Shown here: one piece after another, positions 49,895 through 61,660 of the stretch
Position numbering within the stretch: position 1 is the first letter of the stretch
Layout of the letters: every line of letters starts with the position of its first letter
Source: Lichenostomus cassidix
Lineage: Eukaryota > Chordata > Aves > Passeriformes > Meliphagidae
Assembly (NCBI GenBank): GCA_008360975.2
Contig: CM039182.1
Location: 101,897,443-101,961,442, forward strand
DNA: 64,000 bases
Direction: 5' to 3'
The notes under the pieces: generated by a model
Told to the model about the DNA's origin: nothing
Seen by the model: the letters and a program-made list of their open reading frames with translations, nothing else
Databases searched by the model: none
Position numbers and translations under genes: made by a program

Positions 49895-50930
49895 CATTTG
49901 AGAGTAGTCAGCATGGCTTCTTTAAGGTTCAAGAAGGGGGTTAAGTAGGGGGCTGAAAATAATCTACTTGACAAAACTGGATTTCCAAGAGGCTTCTTAA
50001 AATTCTTTTATCAAAGACAAAGAAAATAAGCATGCATAGAAAATAAAACTGCATACAAAAATCAAAAGAGAAAATAGGATTAATGGTCATTTCTCAGTGA
50101 AATCACTAGTCAAATTCTGCATGGAGTGATGCTGAAACTTTTACTGTTTAAGACACTCAAATTTTATCACCTTGAGAAGAGGATGAGCCAAGAGACAACA
50201 AAATTTGCAGATAATATCCAAAATTTTCACTCATATCCAAGGCGCTAAGAGCAAGAACTACCATGATGACTTTTTTCACCTTAAGGGGCCAAGCAGATGG
50301 ACAAAAAATTGATAGATGAAATTCACTGTAGATAAATGTAAAGTGATGCACATCAGGAAAACCAATCTTCACTTCACACAAAAAATTATGAGCTCTGTAC
50401 TGACTATTACCACTTAGGATCAAGACCTTCATGTTATGATATATAGGTCCATAAAAGGCTTTAGATTACTGTTCTACAGCTGCTGAAAGAACAAAACAAC
50501 AAATGCTTGGAATTATCAGGAAAAGAATAGAGAACGAAGCAAAAATCATCATGCTGCAGTACAAATCCATGTTTTGCCCATGCCTTGAATATTCTGTTCA
50601 GTTCTGCTCTTCTCATCTGCAAAAGGACATATAAGGTTCACAGAAGATCCACAAGCATAAATAAAAGCAGGAAAACTTCAGTAAGAGAAGGAGTCTGGGA
50701 CTCTTAGTTATGGAAAAGAGGCATCTTAGTCGCTTAGAATAAAGGTCAAAAAAATTCTTAGCAACATAAAGAAGGTAGGGAGAGTCCAATCACTCAATGT
50801 CTATTCCAACACAAGAACTAAGGCCAAAGAAGCAAGAGCTGGGATTGAAACCAGCAAAAGGAGGTAGTTCTTCATGCTAGTGGGTAGTACACATGTGGAA
50901 CTCCCTGCTATTTTGGCTATGAAAAAACAT
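49895..50930 (+). pseudogene. Ancient CR1-like LINE, ORF2 reverse-transcriptase remnant
   Basis: Translating in shifting plus-strand registers recovers pieces of the C-terminal half of a CR1-type ORF2. A QHGF block lies near 49908-49920. A FADN sequence at 50204-50215 sits where CR1-type reverse transcriptases carry the catalytic FADD, so the second catalytic Asp is now Asn. A DKCKVMH block follows near 50331, and a block ending LEYSVQF appears around 50588-50608. Further blocks up to about 50930 correspond to the ORF2 tail ('acacaagaac', then 'tgtggaactccctgc'). Much of the segment between 49990 and 50150 that should hold the polymerase core is missing or unrecognisable, and stops and frameshifts are frequent. 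The element cannot encode a working protein. It is far more diverged than the CR1 end at 44595-44740. The match is to remembered CR1/L3-type consensus features, not to a search. Confidence 0.82.
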
Positions 50931-53329
50931 GTATGGGTGTAAAAAAGCAAGTACTGAATAAATAGGCAAATGCCAGACAAACCCTACACAACACCACAAA
51001 AAACTAGAAAACCCCAGAAAATTATCTATGGTGACCTGAGCAGATGCAGCTATAAGAGGAAATATCCTGTTCATGGTGCGAACAATAAAACATTTCTTTT
51101 TTTCTTATGTTCTGCCCTTAGCTCTCACAGAGAGCCACCTGCAGCTGCTTTTCCATCCTGAAATAAGTGGTCTATTGTTGATTATTCTGCACTCTGGGGG
51201 AGAAGAAAGTGGTACTAGTGATGCCCACATGCCAGAGACTGCATCCAGCTCCATTCAGGGCACTGTAATTCCTGATCTGATCAGATGCTTACCACCTCAG
51301 CCTTAGCAGTTGCATCTATATTTTTTGGCCTTCTTTGATAACAGTTTAATTTTAAAGTCCATATTTTCTGCACATTTAAGTGTATGTGTGTATATTTGTT
51401 CATTAGTAAGTTAAATAAAGCACCATTAAAAAGCCAACCACTGCTCATACCAGTTCTGTGAGATAAGGTTATTCCCTACTCTAAGCGAAAGGAGTGGCTG
51501 AAGTGCTTCAGGAATATCAACACAGGAACATTTCTGTTGTCATGCAGTCACTGTATTTTTTTCTGGTCTCCTTCTTCTGTTCTTTCTTTTAAGCCCTTTG
51601 CTAGTGAATAGATCCCTACTGACATATGAATGAGGCATAAACTTCCTTCTGTGATCTTCATGTTCTCTTGATTGTTTTGGACTCTTTACCTCTGCTTTCT
51701 GTATGCTAGATTTAATTGGCATTGGACCAGAATCAGAAAGACATAGGCTCAGTGTGGCAGATGGCAGCCCTGGATACGTCTCTGCTAGAATTGGACATCA
51801 TGTTGCATCCCCAAAAAGGCTTTTCTAAGTATAGATAAGATCTATATCTTCTCATTTTTAAGGAATTAAATATTGGCACTAAACCCAAAGAAATTTTGGG
51901 AGTTTGGGGTATCATCTATATCTATACTCAAGGCGTATAATAAAAGAATGTCTGAGGAGCAGCATAGCAGGTGATTAATTTTTAGATTTATCTAATGCAT
52001 AAAGTGATATTAGTCCAGAAACTGTGCCATGCAAGCTCTGGTCTGTGATTTCTGACAGGCTAGGTGGGAGAAAAAAACCCAGTGAGCAAGCACATCACAC
52101 ATAATACCCTAGTATTGCCCATCTAGTCTGCCAATAATCATTCTCCCCACACAAAGAGTGGAGCAGATCCAGACCCATTCTCAGCCACAAAATCCCAATG
52201 TCCTGTGTGGAGGGCCTTGCATAAGGGGCTGGCATAATTCTGTGCAGTATATGAGCAGTAGCTCATGTATCAGCCTCCAGATGACATACGTTTAGTAGGA
52301 TTCTTTAGACTTGGCAAGCTTTGCCTGGAGATTTTGGAGCTTTTAGTTTCAGATTTAGCCCAGCGGATTTACCTCCAAGAATAAGAAACCATTTTTACCT
52401 CCCGAATTCCAGTACAGCAGAAACCAGTATCTAAAGGAGTAGTTATTGCTATCATGGCTTAGCTGTTTATATCAGAAATACCATTTTATTCTCACCCCAT
52501 TTCAACTGCTCGTTGGATATAGTTAATGCCTTAAAAAAGGTGCCAAAAGGGAGTCCTTTCTCTGCTTGAACAAAAATCACTGCTTTTAGCTTCTGTTTTA
52601 TTTCTGTTTTGTCTGCATTTCAGAAGAAGTCCAACACTTTAAATAGCAATTTGGAATCAGTGTTTCCTGCTGTATTTCTCTTTCAGTCAGGGCTGATGTA
52701 TGTACATTTTGAAAAGACAATCCTCCTTTGTCTCTCCAACTGAATATTAAACACTGCCAGAGCAGCAGAGCAGAGGGGCACTGGGAGGTGAACAGAGACT
52801 GCCAACTAGGAAATCTGGAGAAAGTGTGATGAAATCCTCTTCTCAGCTACACTGCCTTGTTGACAACTAGAAAATACTTCCCCCAAAGAAACTGTCTGTG
52901 GCATTCAGCCGTATATCATGTATACCCTTCTGGAAAGAAATGGACAAATAATACATTATTAAAGATCCTTTTAAAGTTATAAAGGTCCACCTCAGCCACT
53001 AAAAAATATTGCCCTTTTCTATTCTGAGTCTCTTCACTATTCAGTACAAATGTTTGACCACAGACCCATATTTTACTCATATGTCAGTTATTTCCATTTT
53101 CCCCATTTACATATACTCATACAACATAGAAATAAAGGAAAACAGATACATATATACTTAAACACACAAATATCTTGTAGAGAACATGGCATATCTTTAA
53201 TTATAGTCTGCTTTGGAAAGACATTCTGAAGTTCTATACATACCAAAGTCAATGCCAACCAATAGTGTCCTTCCAGATACAGACAGTAAAGCCAAAATTT
53301 CAGCAACCCAATAAATGGGATCCCAGCTC
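50931..53329. other. AT-rich non-coding DNA, no gene recognised
   Basis: About 2.4 kb without a recognised gene or repeat. Short frames on both strands only (60-77 codons). The first few hundred bases may hold unrecognisable 3' tail of the old LINE. Confidence 0.5.
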
Positions 53330-54380
53330 AGTCTGCCTGGTTTCAGTGCAGTTCCCTCTCCCCAGTGCAAGCCTGGGTCCCTCACCTCTTGAATGACGAG
53401 GCAGCAGGCCTTGATTTCCCCAATTTCCAATGCATTGTTACTGATCTGTGCATCAGCCTCTCCTATTCTCAAAAACAGCCTTTCTCAGTGCCTTGCCCCT
53501 TCCTCCTCAAAGGGTTTATGGACATTACTGACACTGGAAGGATGTTCCCTCCCACATCCCCTAGAGCTCTCACCTTTATCCTTGTTGATCTCAGTGGAGT
53601 AAAGACATTTTCATACCCATGACCAGCTGTTTCTCTGCTCAGAGGAGGCTCCTCCATGGATGCACGTGGCCTTCCTGCTGCACGTTGAATCGATTCAGGC
53701 AAGGTCCTTGAGTGGGAGCTGGTGAATCTGAGGATGCTGCAGCTGCTGTTTGAAGCATCAGCTGGTAAATGTTTTCTCTCTGCAGGCACCAACCTCTGCT
53801 GTCAGCCTTGTTCCCCCTCATGACTAAGTATCCAGTGCTGCATACATTTGGTACCAGGATCTATATGCACCTACTGCTCTGTGGAGATAGGAGGGAGGTT
53901 GTTCACAGTGTGGAGCATTTTCTTGGAGATTTAAAGCCCAGAGAGGCTACACAGGAGTTTAATTCTGGCTATTATTGCCTTTCTTGCAACTGCAGTCTGG
54001 CCTTTGAGATAGGTATTAAATGAGAATAGGTTTCACAGCAGCTAATTTCAGGCATCTGATTCACTCTCCAGCCCTGCCTCCCCTCCCTTCTCTTTACTGA
54101 GCTCTGGCAAAGCAGAGAATCCGAGGCAAGGAGCCCACATGCCATGCAGCCACACCCACAGCAACCCCAAGTGTCAACAGCCTCAGTATTGGCATTTCCC
54201 AGGCATTCTCCCTTGTCTGTTTCTGCCCAAGTAAGTGCTATATTTGTTTAAACACAGGAAACCCAAACACCGCGAGGATGCCTTGCCTCTGTGTCCTGTC
54301 TGAGTCCCACAGCATGGTCCAACTGGCAAAGGCTCCAGGATCCTGGGCCCTTCATTCCTTCTCCTTGTGGCAGAGTGCAT
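53330..54380. other. Moderately GC-richer block, no gene recognised
   Basis: About 1 kb with more G and C than its flanks and overlapping frames on both strands (85 and 69 codons plus at 53365-53622; 107 codons minus at 53469-53792). The pattern is that of stop-poor GC-richer DNA. I recognise no protein, no splice-consistent exon chain and no named repeat. Confidence 0.35.
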
Positions 54381-54400
54381 GGGCTTCTAGCCAGCCCGAA

Positions 54401-54429
54401 TTAAAGGATCCTTATTTAAAGGATCCTTA
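54401..54429. repeat. 15-bp tandem duplication, each with palindrome AAGGATCCTT
   Basis: Two copies of TTAAAGGATCCTTA at 54401-54414 and 54416-54429, each holding a perfect 10-bp palindrome (54404-54413 and 54419-54428). It is a small local duplication, possibly by slippage at the palindrome. Confidence 0.85.
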
Positions 54430-57400
54430 GGAGTACCACAGAATCATATATTTGTTATTAATATATTCCAGGTTTATTTATTTTATGTTATTGGGTCACT
54501 GATATCTACTGTTATCATTCAGAGCCCAGATTTTCTCCCCACCAGGCTGGGTAAACAGTGGGTTGATTTAGCCCTTCCTTCAGTATCCTTCATTTCTGTA
54601 GCTAAAATATAGATGTTTCCCTGCACTTCAGTTGGTTCTTAGCAGCAAGATAAATTAAGTAAAACTATTTCTTTAATTCCCCTTCTCTAAAATTTGTTGA
54701 ACCTCCACCTCTTCAAGATGGCCACATGCTGTTCAGAACTGATCCCTAAATCAGGAACATACTTCTTTCCCTCCTGCTCATACACTTCTATGTTAATTTT
54801 TAACAGAATTTCTTCACACATTTTGGTCTTGAAGGAGCTGTATTTTCCACATTTCTGTTTTGCTTCCAGCTTTTACCAAATGATGCTATTACAAAAACTA
54901 TTGCTTTCTTATTTTATTTAGATTGACTATCAAACTTTAGAAAGTAAGTGCAAAACACGGGACATCCTCTGAGGAAACGAATGCTGGTAAAGGAGAGGAA
55001 CTGGAAGAAAGAGCCATAGAGACTTTTCCCAAGGGATGAGCCAGAGAAAATGGCCTTACTGTTTCTCTTTATATGTGAAGTATTTTAGATTTCTCTGTGA
55101 CAGAGCCATATAAAACCCTAAATTTTCAGCGTCTGAGCTCCAGGCAGTGTTTAACCCATTAAAAATCTTTCTCCCAAGCAGCTTATGACCTATAGAGGCA
55201 CCAAACCATGTTTAACCCAAATTCTTTAAACTCAACACAACTATAGACTGGCACAAAACCAGGGCACGCTAATCCTGCATATACTACACCTTTGGCTCCT
55301 TAGTTTCTTCTTGAAGAAATGTGCTCCCTAATGTTTCACTATACACCCAGGAACTTATTAAACATATCCTTCTAGGTCTCTTAAATATAACTAAAGATTG
55401 TTAAAGAATGAAACACTCATATAGCTGGAACTTCATATGACCTTACTCTGCCAGCCCAGCCACACTCGTTTTCTTCCTTAAGAACTCAATAATTACTTTT
55501 CTCTCTGATATTATTGTATGCTGTTTTCCACAAGATGTCTATAAATACTTAAATGGTACTGTTTTTTACTTCCTATAGCAAATTACTCTGGCTATAAGTT
55601 TTGCCTCTAAGTTTTTAACACATCAACAACAGGTAATACTTAATTCTCTTCTGGATACTGTTCTTGATGAAGTAGTGCATTGCCCAATAAGGCCCCAGCT
55701 ATGGCAACTCTAGTCAGTGATTCACCTCTACTTAAGTGAAATAATTTATTAGTCATGCTGCATCCTATTCCACATACACATTAAAAAAAAAAATTGCAAG
55801 CAAGAAATATTGCCTGTTTGCCAATGCACTGACAGGTAAGTTTTGAAATTAGATCATGGCCCTCTTTCTGTAAATAACTAAGGTGTAGAAAAACTGGAAA
55901 AAAGCCCCAAATTTTTTCTGAGGAATTAAGATGGATGGATAACTAGGCATGCATTGGTGGATTTTAGTGTTTGCAGTAGAACAGTAATTTCTAATTAACA
56001 ACTTGCATATGGCAATTCCCAGGATCTACTTTTCTCCACACCATGCCCTGCTAATTGGAGTCAACCCATGACATAAAAAGATGTAATTACAATAGCCAAG
56101 CTGCCACCAGCATGAAGCACACTGAGTCTGTTCTCCCAATGCACAATATTCCTTGAATTTCTACATACAAAAATACTTGAATAAAGAATATTTGGCATGA
56201 AAGCTCAAAGTTCACTGTGATAGAATCAGCTTTTCATTGTTCTGTATTTGTTGAGAAAATGAGAAGCAAAGCCACGGTTAAACAACTCAGGGCACGAACA
56301 TAATTTCTACTTATTTTCTAGTCTGCTAGAAGATTTGTCTCCTACATTTACTTGCACATAACCTTAAGGAATATTCCCTGTTGCAGTAGACCTTTCCATC
56401 TCAGGAGCTCAGAAGGACTTTTCAAACACGAATTTGCTGCGTATCACACAACCTCTGTGGTTCTCAGCAATCTAGGATCCCTTATCATGGGATCAGGCAT
56501 CAGGCAAAAAAACATGGCATCCTCAAGACTACACAAGGAGATCACATGGACCTTCTATTCTCAAGTACCTTCAGAATTAATCCTCACAAGACTGATTTTT
56601 TGATAAAGAAAAGAGTGCCAATTTTTTAAGGCACCCAAAACAAAATAATCACTTTGCATGGTCTTCTCCAGCCGTTTTCAGTGACAAAATGGAAATATGA
56701 AAGAAAGGAAAAGAAAAAGGGAATTTACAGCAAACAATCATTTAAAGAAAACCAAAGAAAGAATACATTTTTCACCCCAGCTTTTAAAGCATATAATAAA
56801 TGTTACACTGATACTTTTAGTTATTTAATAAGAATTTTTGGCCAGTATTTTATCAACTCACTTTTTCAACTCAAGAGCATTGTCAATAGAACATGATTTT
56901 AATCTTGTTACACATTTACATATTTTTGAAGAAGCAAGCTGAAAGGTTCATGATTATTATTATGTTGAAATTTAATGCCTTTATTGCATGTTGCATTTAC
57001 ACTGGAAAGTTTAAACTTATCATACTTTCTGAAAATTTCTTCAATTTTTCTTGGTTTTTGCAAAAAGCAAATTTTTGAGTTTAGTGAAAAACACAACAGC
57101 TTGGGAGTGGGGGAAGATAAAAATGAAAAGGTAAAATTCTTGTTGTGACACATTTTTAAGAGGCTTTCTCATACTCACATGATGGGAAGAATTCAGGATA
57201 TGCAGAAGCCAGGGGGAGAACTTAGCAGTTATTCTGAGGACAGCTTAGAAATATTGTCTGAACAACCCTGGTGAAATTATTTGCGTTCCAGACTCACAAA
57301 GAAAACAAATGAGAAAGGTGAGTAGTTTCTCAATTTTGTTCTGTACTTCTCTCAAAAGAGTGAACACCAATAAGACTGTGATGTTGTTTCTTTTGATTCA

Positions 57401-60400
57401 CATGGTGTCTGTCACTGAGGTAGCTTGATCCTGCAGAAGAACAACAAAATAAAGAGTAGAGAAAGAAATGCACTTGCTGAAGAGGTGGATGAGAAGACTA
57501 AAACTTGTCTGCCTCATTCATTTATTTAGAGCTATAAAAACGTTCAGAAGCACCTCTCTGCTCTGCATTCATCTCATAAATTAAAATACCCAGTAATATG
57601 CAATATAGAAAGGACAGCTCATCACAATTCAGCACATAAATATTCAGTAGTTATCATGAGGAAAAATAAGCTGAAGGCTGTTCATCTCTCAACCCAGTCT
57701 TCCCTAAGATCCTGAAGAAAAGACAAATTTTGAAGGTTAAAAAGAAAAACTAAAAAGAAAAATGTCCTGAAAACGGTGGTAACAGCATGGAAGTCAATGA
57801 TACCACGTAGAGTGAAGCATTTAGAAAGCCTTGCTCAGCATGGCACTTGTGCATAGGCTTAGCAGTGAACAAGAGAATGATCATATGGAATATTCAGAGC
57901 TTGTCATCCAAATGCTTAAGGTGTTGCTCCTGCATGCATTCTTGGTCCCAGTAAAGAACTTGAATTTAAGGTATCCTCCTCTCTTGGTAAGTGCAATGGA
58001 GAAAAGAATCCCTAATGGGGATAAAACCTAGATTTTTATCTTGTGTGTTCTACAGTGTCTACAAAGTCTTTGATATAGCCGAAGGTGCCTAAAAATTTAA
58101 TTGCCAAGAATTTCCCACTCTGGAAACAAGAACAGTTATCTTTTGATCCCAACTCAGCACTGCTGAGAGAAGAAAATTATAATTGTGTTGGCTCTTTTTG
58201 CAGCCCATTGCAGTAGTAATTGTCACAAAAAAAAAAAAAAAAAGAGTTATTCTAGTTTATTGATATAAATGTAACAGCCACCAGTTCTGATTATACCAGA
58301 TAATGATTTTTGTCTAAAAATGATTGCTTCTAGGGGCCAAACAGGAGAATTGTGCATTGGAAGGCAGTGCTGGGTTAGTCAGACACCTCACTGGGGAGCC
58401 ATCTCTGAGATCAGCTATCTTAGATGCTAGCACAGAAGTCATCAGCATGACTGTTAATTTTTGCTTTTGCCCATGTGGTTCTTGGTTTGAGTGAGCATTT
58501 GGTTGGCTTCTCACTCAAATGAAGTCCAAGCAATTATTTCATGTCGTTTTGCTAAATGTTATGAAAAATCACAGGTCTTTCTCCATAGCAGGCAATTCAA
58601 AAAGACCAGGACAAGAGGATAAAGGTAATTTGTATCTACTTTAACAAGACTTTTACTTGCACTGTTTACTGTGCACTGACTTTTTGACAAGTATTGTCAA
58701 ATCAGTGGAGAGGCATTTGTTTTAGAGCTAGCACAAGCCAGAGGAATACTATGCTCTGTGGCATCATGTCTGACAAATCTGCGTGGGGAGGTATTCTCTA
58801 TGGGTAAAGTCTGAGCCATGAGAATGCTGTCTTCATGGAGAAAAGTCAGTGATACCAACATTCCTTCATGGTGTATCACAGCTTTCTACCAGCACCAGAA
58901 TTTACTGCATCCATGACTTAATTACACTCCTGAAGGAGCATAATGAAGCTGTGCTTACAAGGCTTGTTCCAGTACTAAAACATCAATTTCTCAAACTCGA
59001 ACTGATCCTTGAAGCACTGCCCAAGCCTTAGTGTTTGAAAGGTCTCAGCAACTTTTGACTAATACCAATTGACCTGCTCAGTTTCTGCTTTAAGAAAACT
59101 ACAGTAAATTCTATACTACCCCTGGCTGCCATAATCCCTCTGGTAAATTTGTCCCAGCCTCTTTAAGATTGTATTCCCTCCATTTAATTTCACATTCACT
59201 CAGATATCTGTAGAAATTATTCCATCAACCCACTTTTATCTCATGATATTCAAGAAAATAAAGTAGGTCAGTGGTCAGATAAATTTCTGTGAAGACTGAG
59301 AAATATGATCTTTTTCTCCCCTCTTTTCCTTTCCAGCCTCATTTTGGAAATGAATGTTACCAGTCCTTGGAAGGATGCCAAAATTCGATATTGTGCTGAT
59401 GGGAACATGAATAATGTATAAAGAGACACTTCAAACAGTGTATAAAATCTGAGGCACAAAATGTCTAACAAGGCTTAACCAAAGGCTTTGTAAAAGTTAC
59501 AGCAGAACCAATTGTTCAAGTATTCTTAAGACTGTTCCATCCCATTCAACTACAGATGCCAATGAGCGACAGATTTCTTTGCAAGAAAATTACAACAACC
59601 TCAGTAAAATAAAGAATGGTGTTGAAGACTCTAAATTCAGACATGAGAAAAAAAAAGGCAGCCACTAATAAGGATCACACATACAAAGATATTCTAAAGT
59701 TTTGGGTTGGTTGCTGGTTTTTTGTTTGGCTGGGGTTGGTTTTTTTAGGTGGTTGTTCCTCAAAAATAAATCCATGTTGTGTTGAGAGTCCTAAAACCCA
59801 GGGGACATAAAAGGATAGGCAAAATTCCTGGGTGAAGCTAGTTATTTTCTACAAATTTTCCACCCTGCCCCCCTTTTCATTTAATTTGTTGAGTGCCAGA
59901 TCTACACTCAGCCCTGTACAAGGAGCAGAGACTCTTTGTTCTCTATAGCTCCTTACTCCCTTCTGATGACAAACATGACTGAAAGATACACACCCAGAGT
60001 TATGGATGAATGTGGGTATATTTCATGTGAAATCTTCTAAAATTATATACTTTAAATCTGTTCAGTAGTACATATGAACAGGTAATGGAGTATCAAGGTT
60101 TAAAATTCAGGATCCAGTCTAGAGAAATAATAGAGGTATTCCCCAAAATGCTTTTTTCCTTCTTCTATTTCCATTTTCATTTTCAGGGTTTTGTAATTTA
60201 GTTGGTTGGCTTATTCAAGTGGAGGGCAAAAGTGCTCCAAATACTAAAAATTATCTTATTGGTGTGCTTCAGGAAAAAATTATAGACTATGTAATCAAAG
60301 TTACAGACTATGCAATCCATGAAACACATTGGTGAGATTCACACTTTGCCCTTGGGACTAATATGCCAGAACCAGAGCTTTTCATCAGACTTTCTGAGAA

Positions 60401-61579
60401 AAAATTGTGCCTTGCTCCCTGTAAATTAGAGCCATGGTGTGAGATACTCAGAGAGGAACATGGTGACTGTGAATGTGAACTTGAGCCTCCCTTCTCCAGA
60501 GCTCAGACTTATTTCCACAGAAGTGAATGAGAATGTGTAGAGCAGGAGAGAGAGTAAGAAATGAAGATACACAAAATAAAAATGAGTGAGGGGGTGACAC
60601 AAACCTCCAGAACCCCAATAATGAATTCATTGTAAGGCACTGGTGCTTGTTCCATGCACCCTCACTGTGCATATGCACATGTGCACTCAGCACAGCTGAA
60701 ATCATTTAAGGATTGGCCAGACTCATTGCTTCACTAGCTAATAGCAACTTACTAGCCAGATAAAGGGAAAAAAAAGAAAAACCATGCTTTTTTGGACTGT
60801 CTGAAGCCTGTAATTTCCTGGGGCTACCCTTGCTGTGGCACAACATATAGCAGTGTCTCTGTCTGAAGGCTATGCCCAGAGGCAGAGTGTAGCCCTATGA
60901 AAATAAATGCAAGTGATATTATAAATATTGTGGCCCTTCACAAGATAGCACTCAGAGGAAACAGGCAGAAATAAAATTCATCACTCTAAAAATGTGAGTT
61001 ACAGAACATGTTCTGATGATGGAGGACAGCAACAAATTAAGAACCTACGTAGTAATAACTGTGAACAAGACTGAACATCCTCAAATGATTGTACCATCAT
61101 ATTCACAGAGCTGTCACTGAGGGTCAGGAGCTGTTTTCTTTATGAACAGTGTCACTCACTATTTCACTATTCAGCTGTTTTCAGTCATTGTAGGCTGAAA
61201 CTTGGCATTCACATAATCAGCTCAAATGCAAATCTGTCTCTAAAAATGACTTAAATGGGTTAGGCCAAATTTAGTACTGGAGCAGTAAAAATAATAATTT
61301 AGGTATGGTTACATATTGTCTGACAATAGAAATGTCACTTCTAACTAAGTGAAAATTCAAAAGTTTTAAAATATAGCAGCCAAAAAGTTTAAAAGAAATG
61401 GATAAAACTTTCCACATCTCAATGCATGTTAATAATAATAATAAAAAAGTCAAGTACAAGTTTGTTCTTTACCCATGTAGTAAAAATAAATCTACAAATT
61501 ACATCAGAATTAATATCACACTCTTAGTTTTTCCTCCTGGAAATCAATGGTCAAAATCCACAGGGTTATGGTGTAACTG
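54430..61579. other. AT-rich non-coding DNA, no gene recognised
   Basis: About 7 kb of AT-rich sequence. It contains an A run near 55783-55792, a longer poly-A tract at about 58227-58244 and a T/G-rich stretch at about 59699-59750. Frames are 60-85 codons, on both strands, with no family resemblance. No gene, RNA gene or well-preserved transposon recognised. Confidence 0.5.
58227..58244. repeat. Poly-A tract
   Basis: About 18 consecutive A residues. No retroposed body or flanking duplication was recognised upstream, so it is recorded as a homopolymer only. Confidence 0.9.
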
Positions 61580-61660
61580 AAGCCATAAGGGACCTCTAGG
61601 GGGGACCTGGTCCAGCCTTACTTTCAGTGGGGCCCACATTAAGTGCAGACAAGGACCCCG
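61580..61660 (-). mobile_element. Possible small, diverged CR1 3' fragment
   Basis: The phrase AGGGACCTCTAGGGGGGACC followed by TGGTCCAGCC resembles the conserved CR1 3' region of the type 'GGGACC...CTGGTCCAACC' as seen on the strand opposite to the element. The typical octamer tail is not present, and the match is short, so this is tentative. Confidence 0.3.

Noticed and set aside
58849..59031. 60-codon frame with a helical-looking Leu-rich C-terminal half
   Set aside because: It looked protein-like, but it is short, isolated and matches no family I can name.
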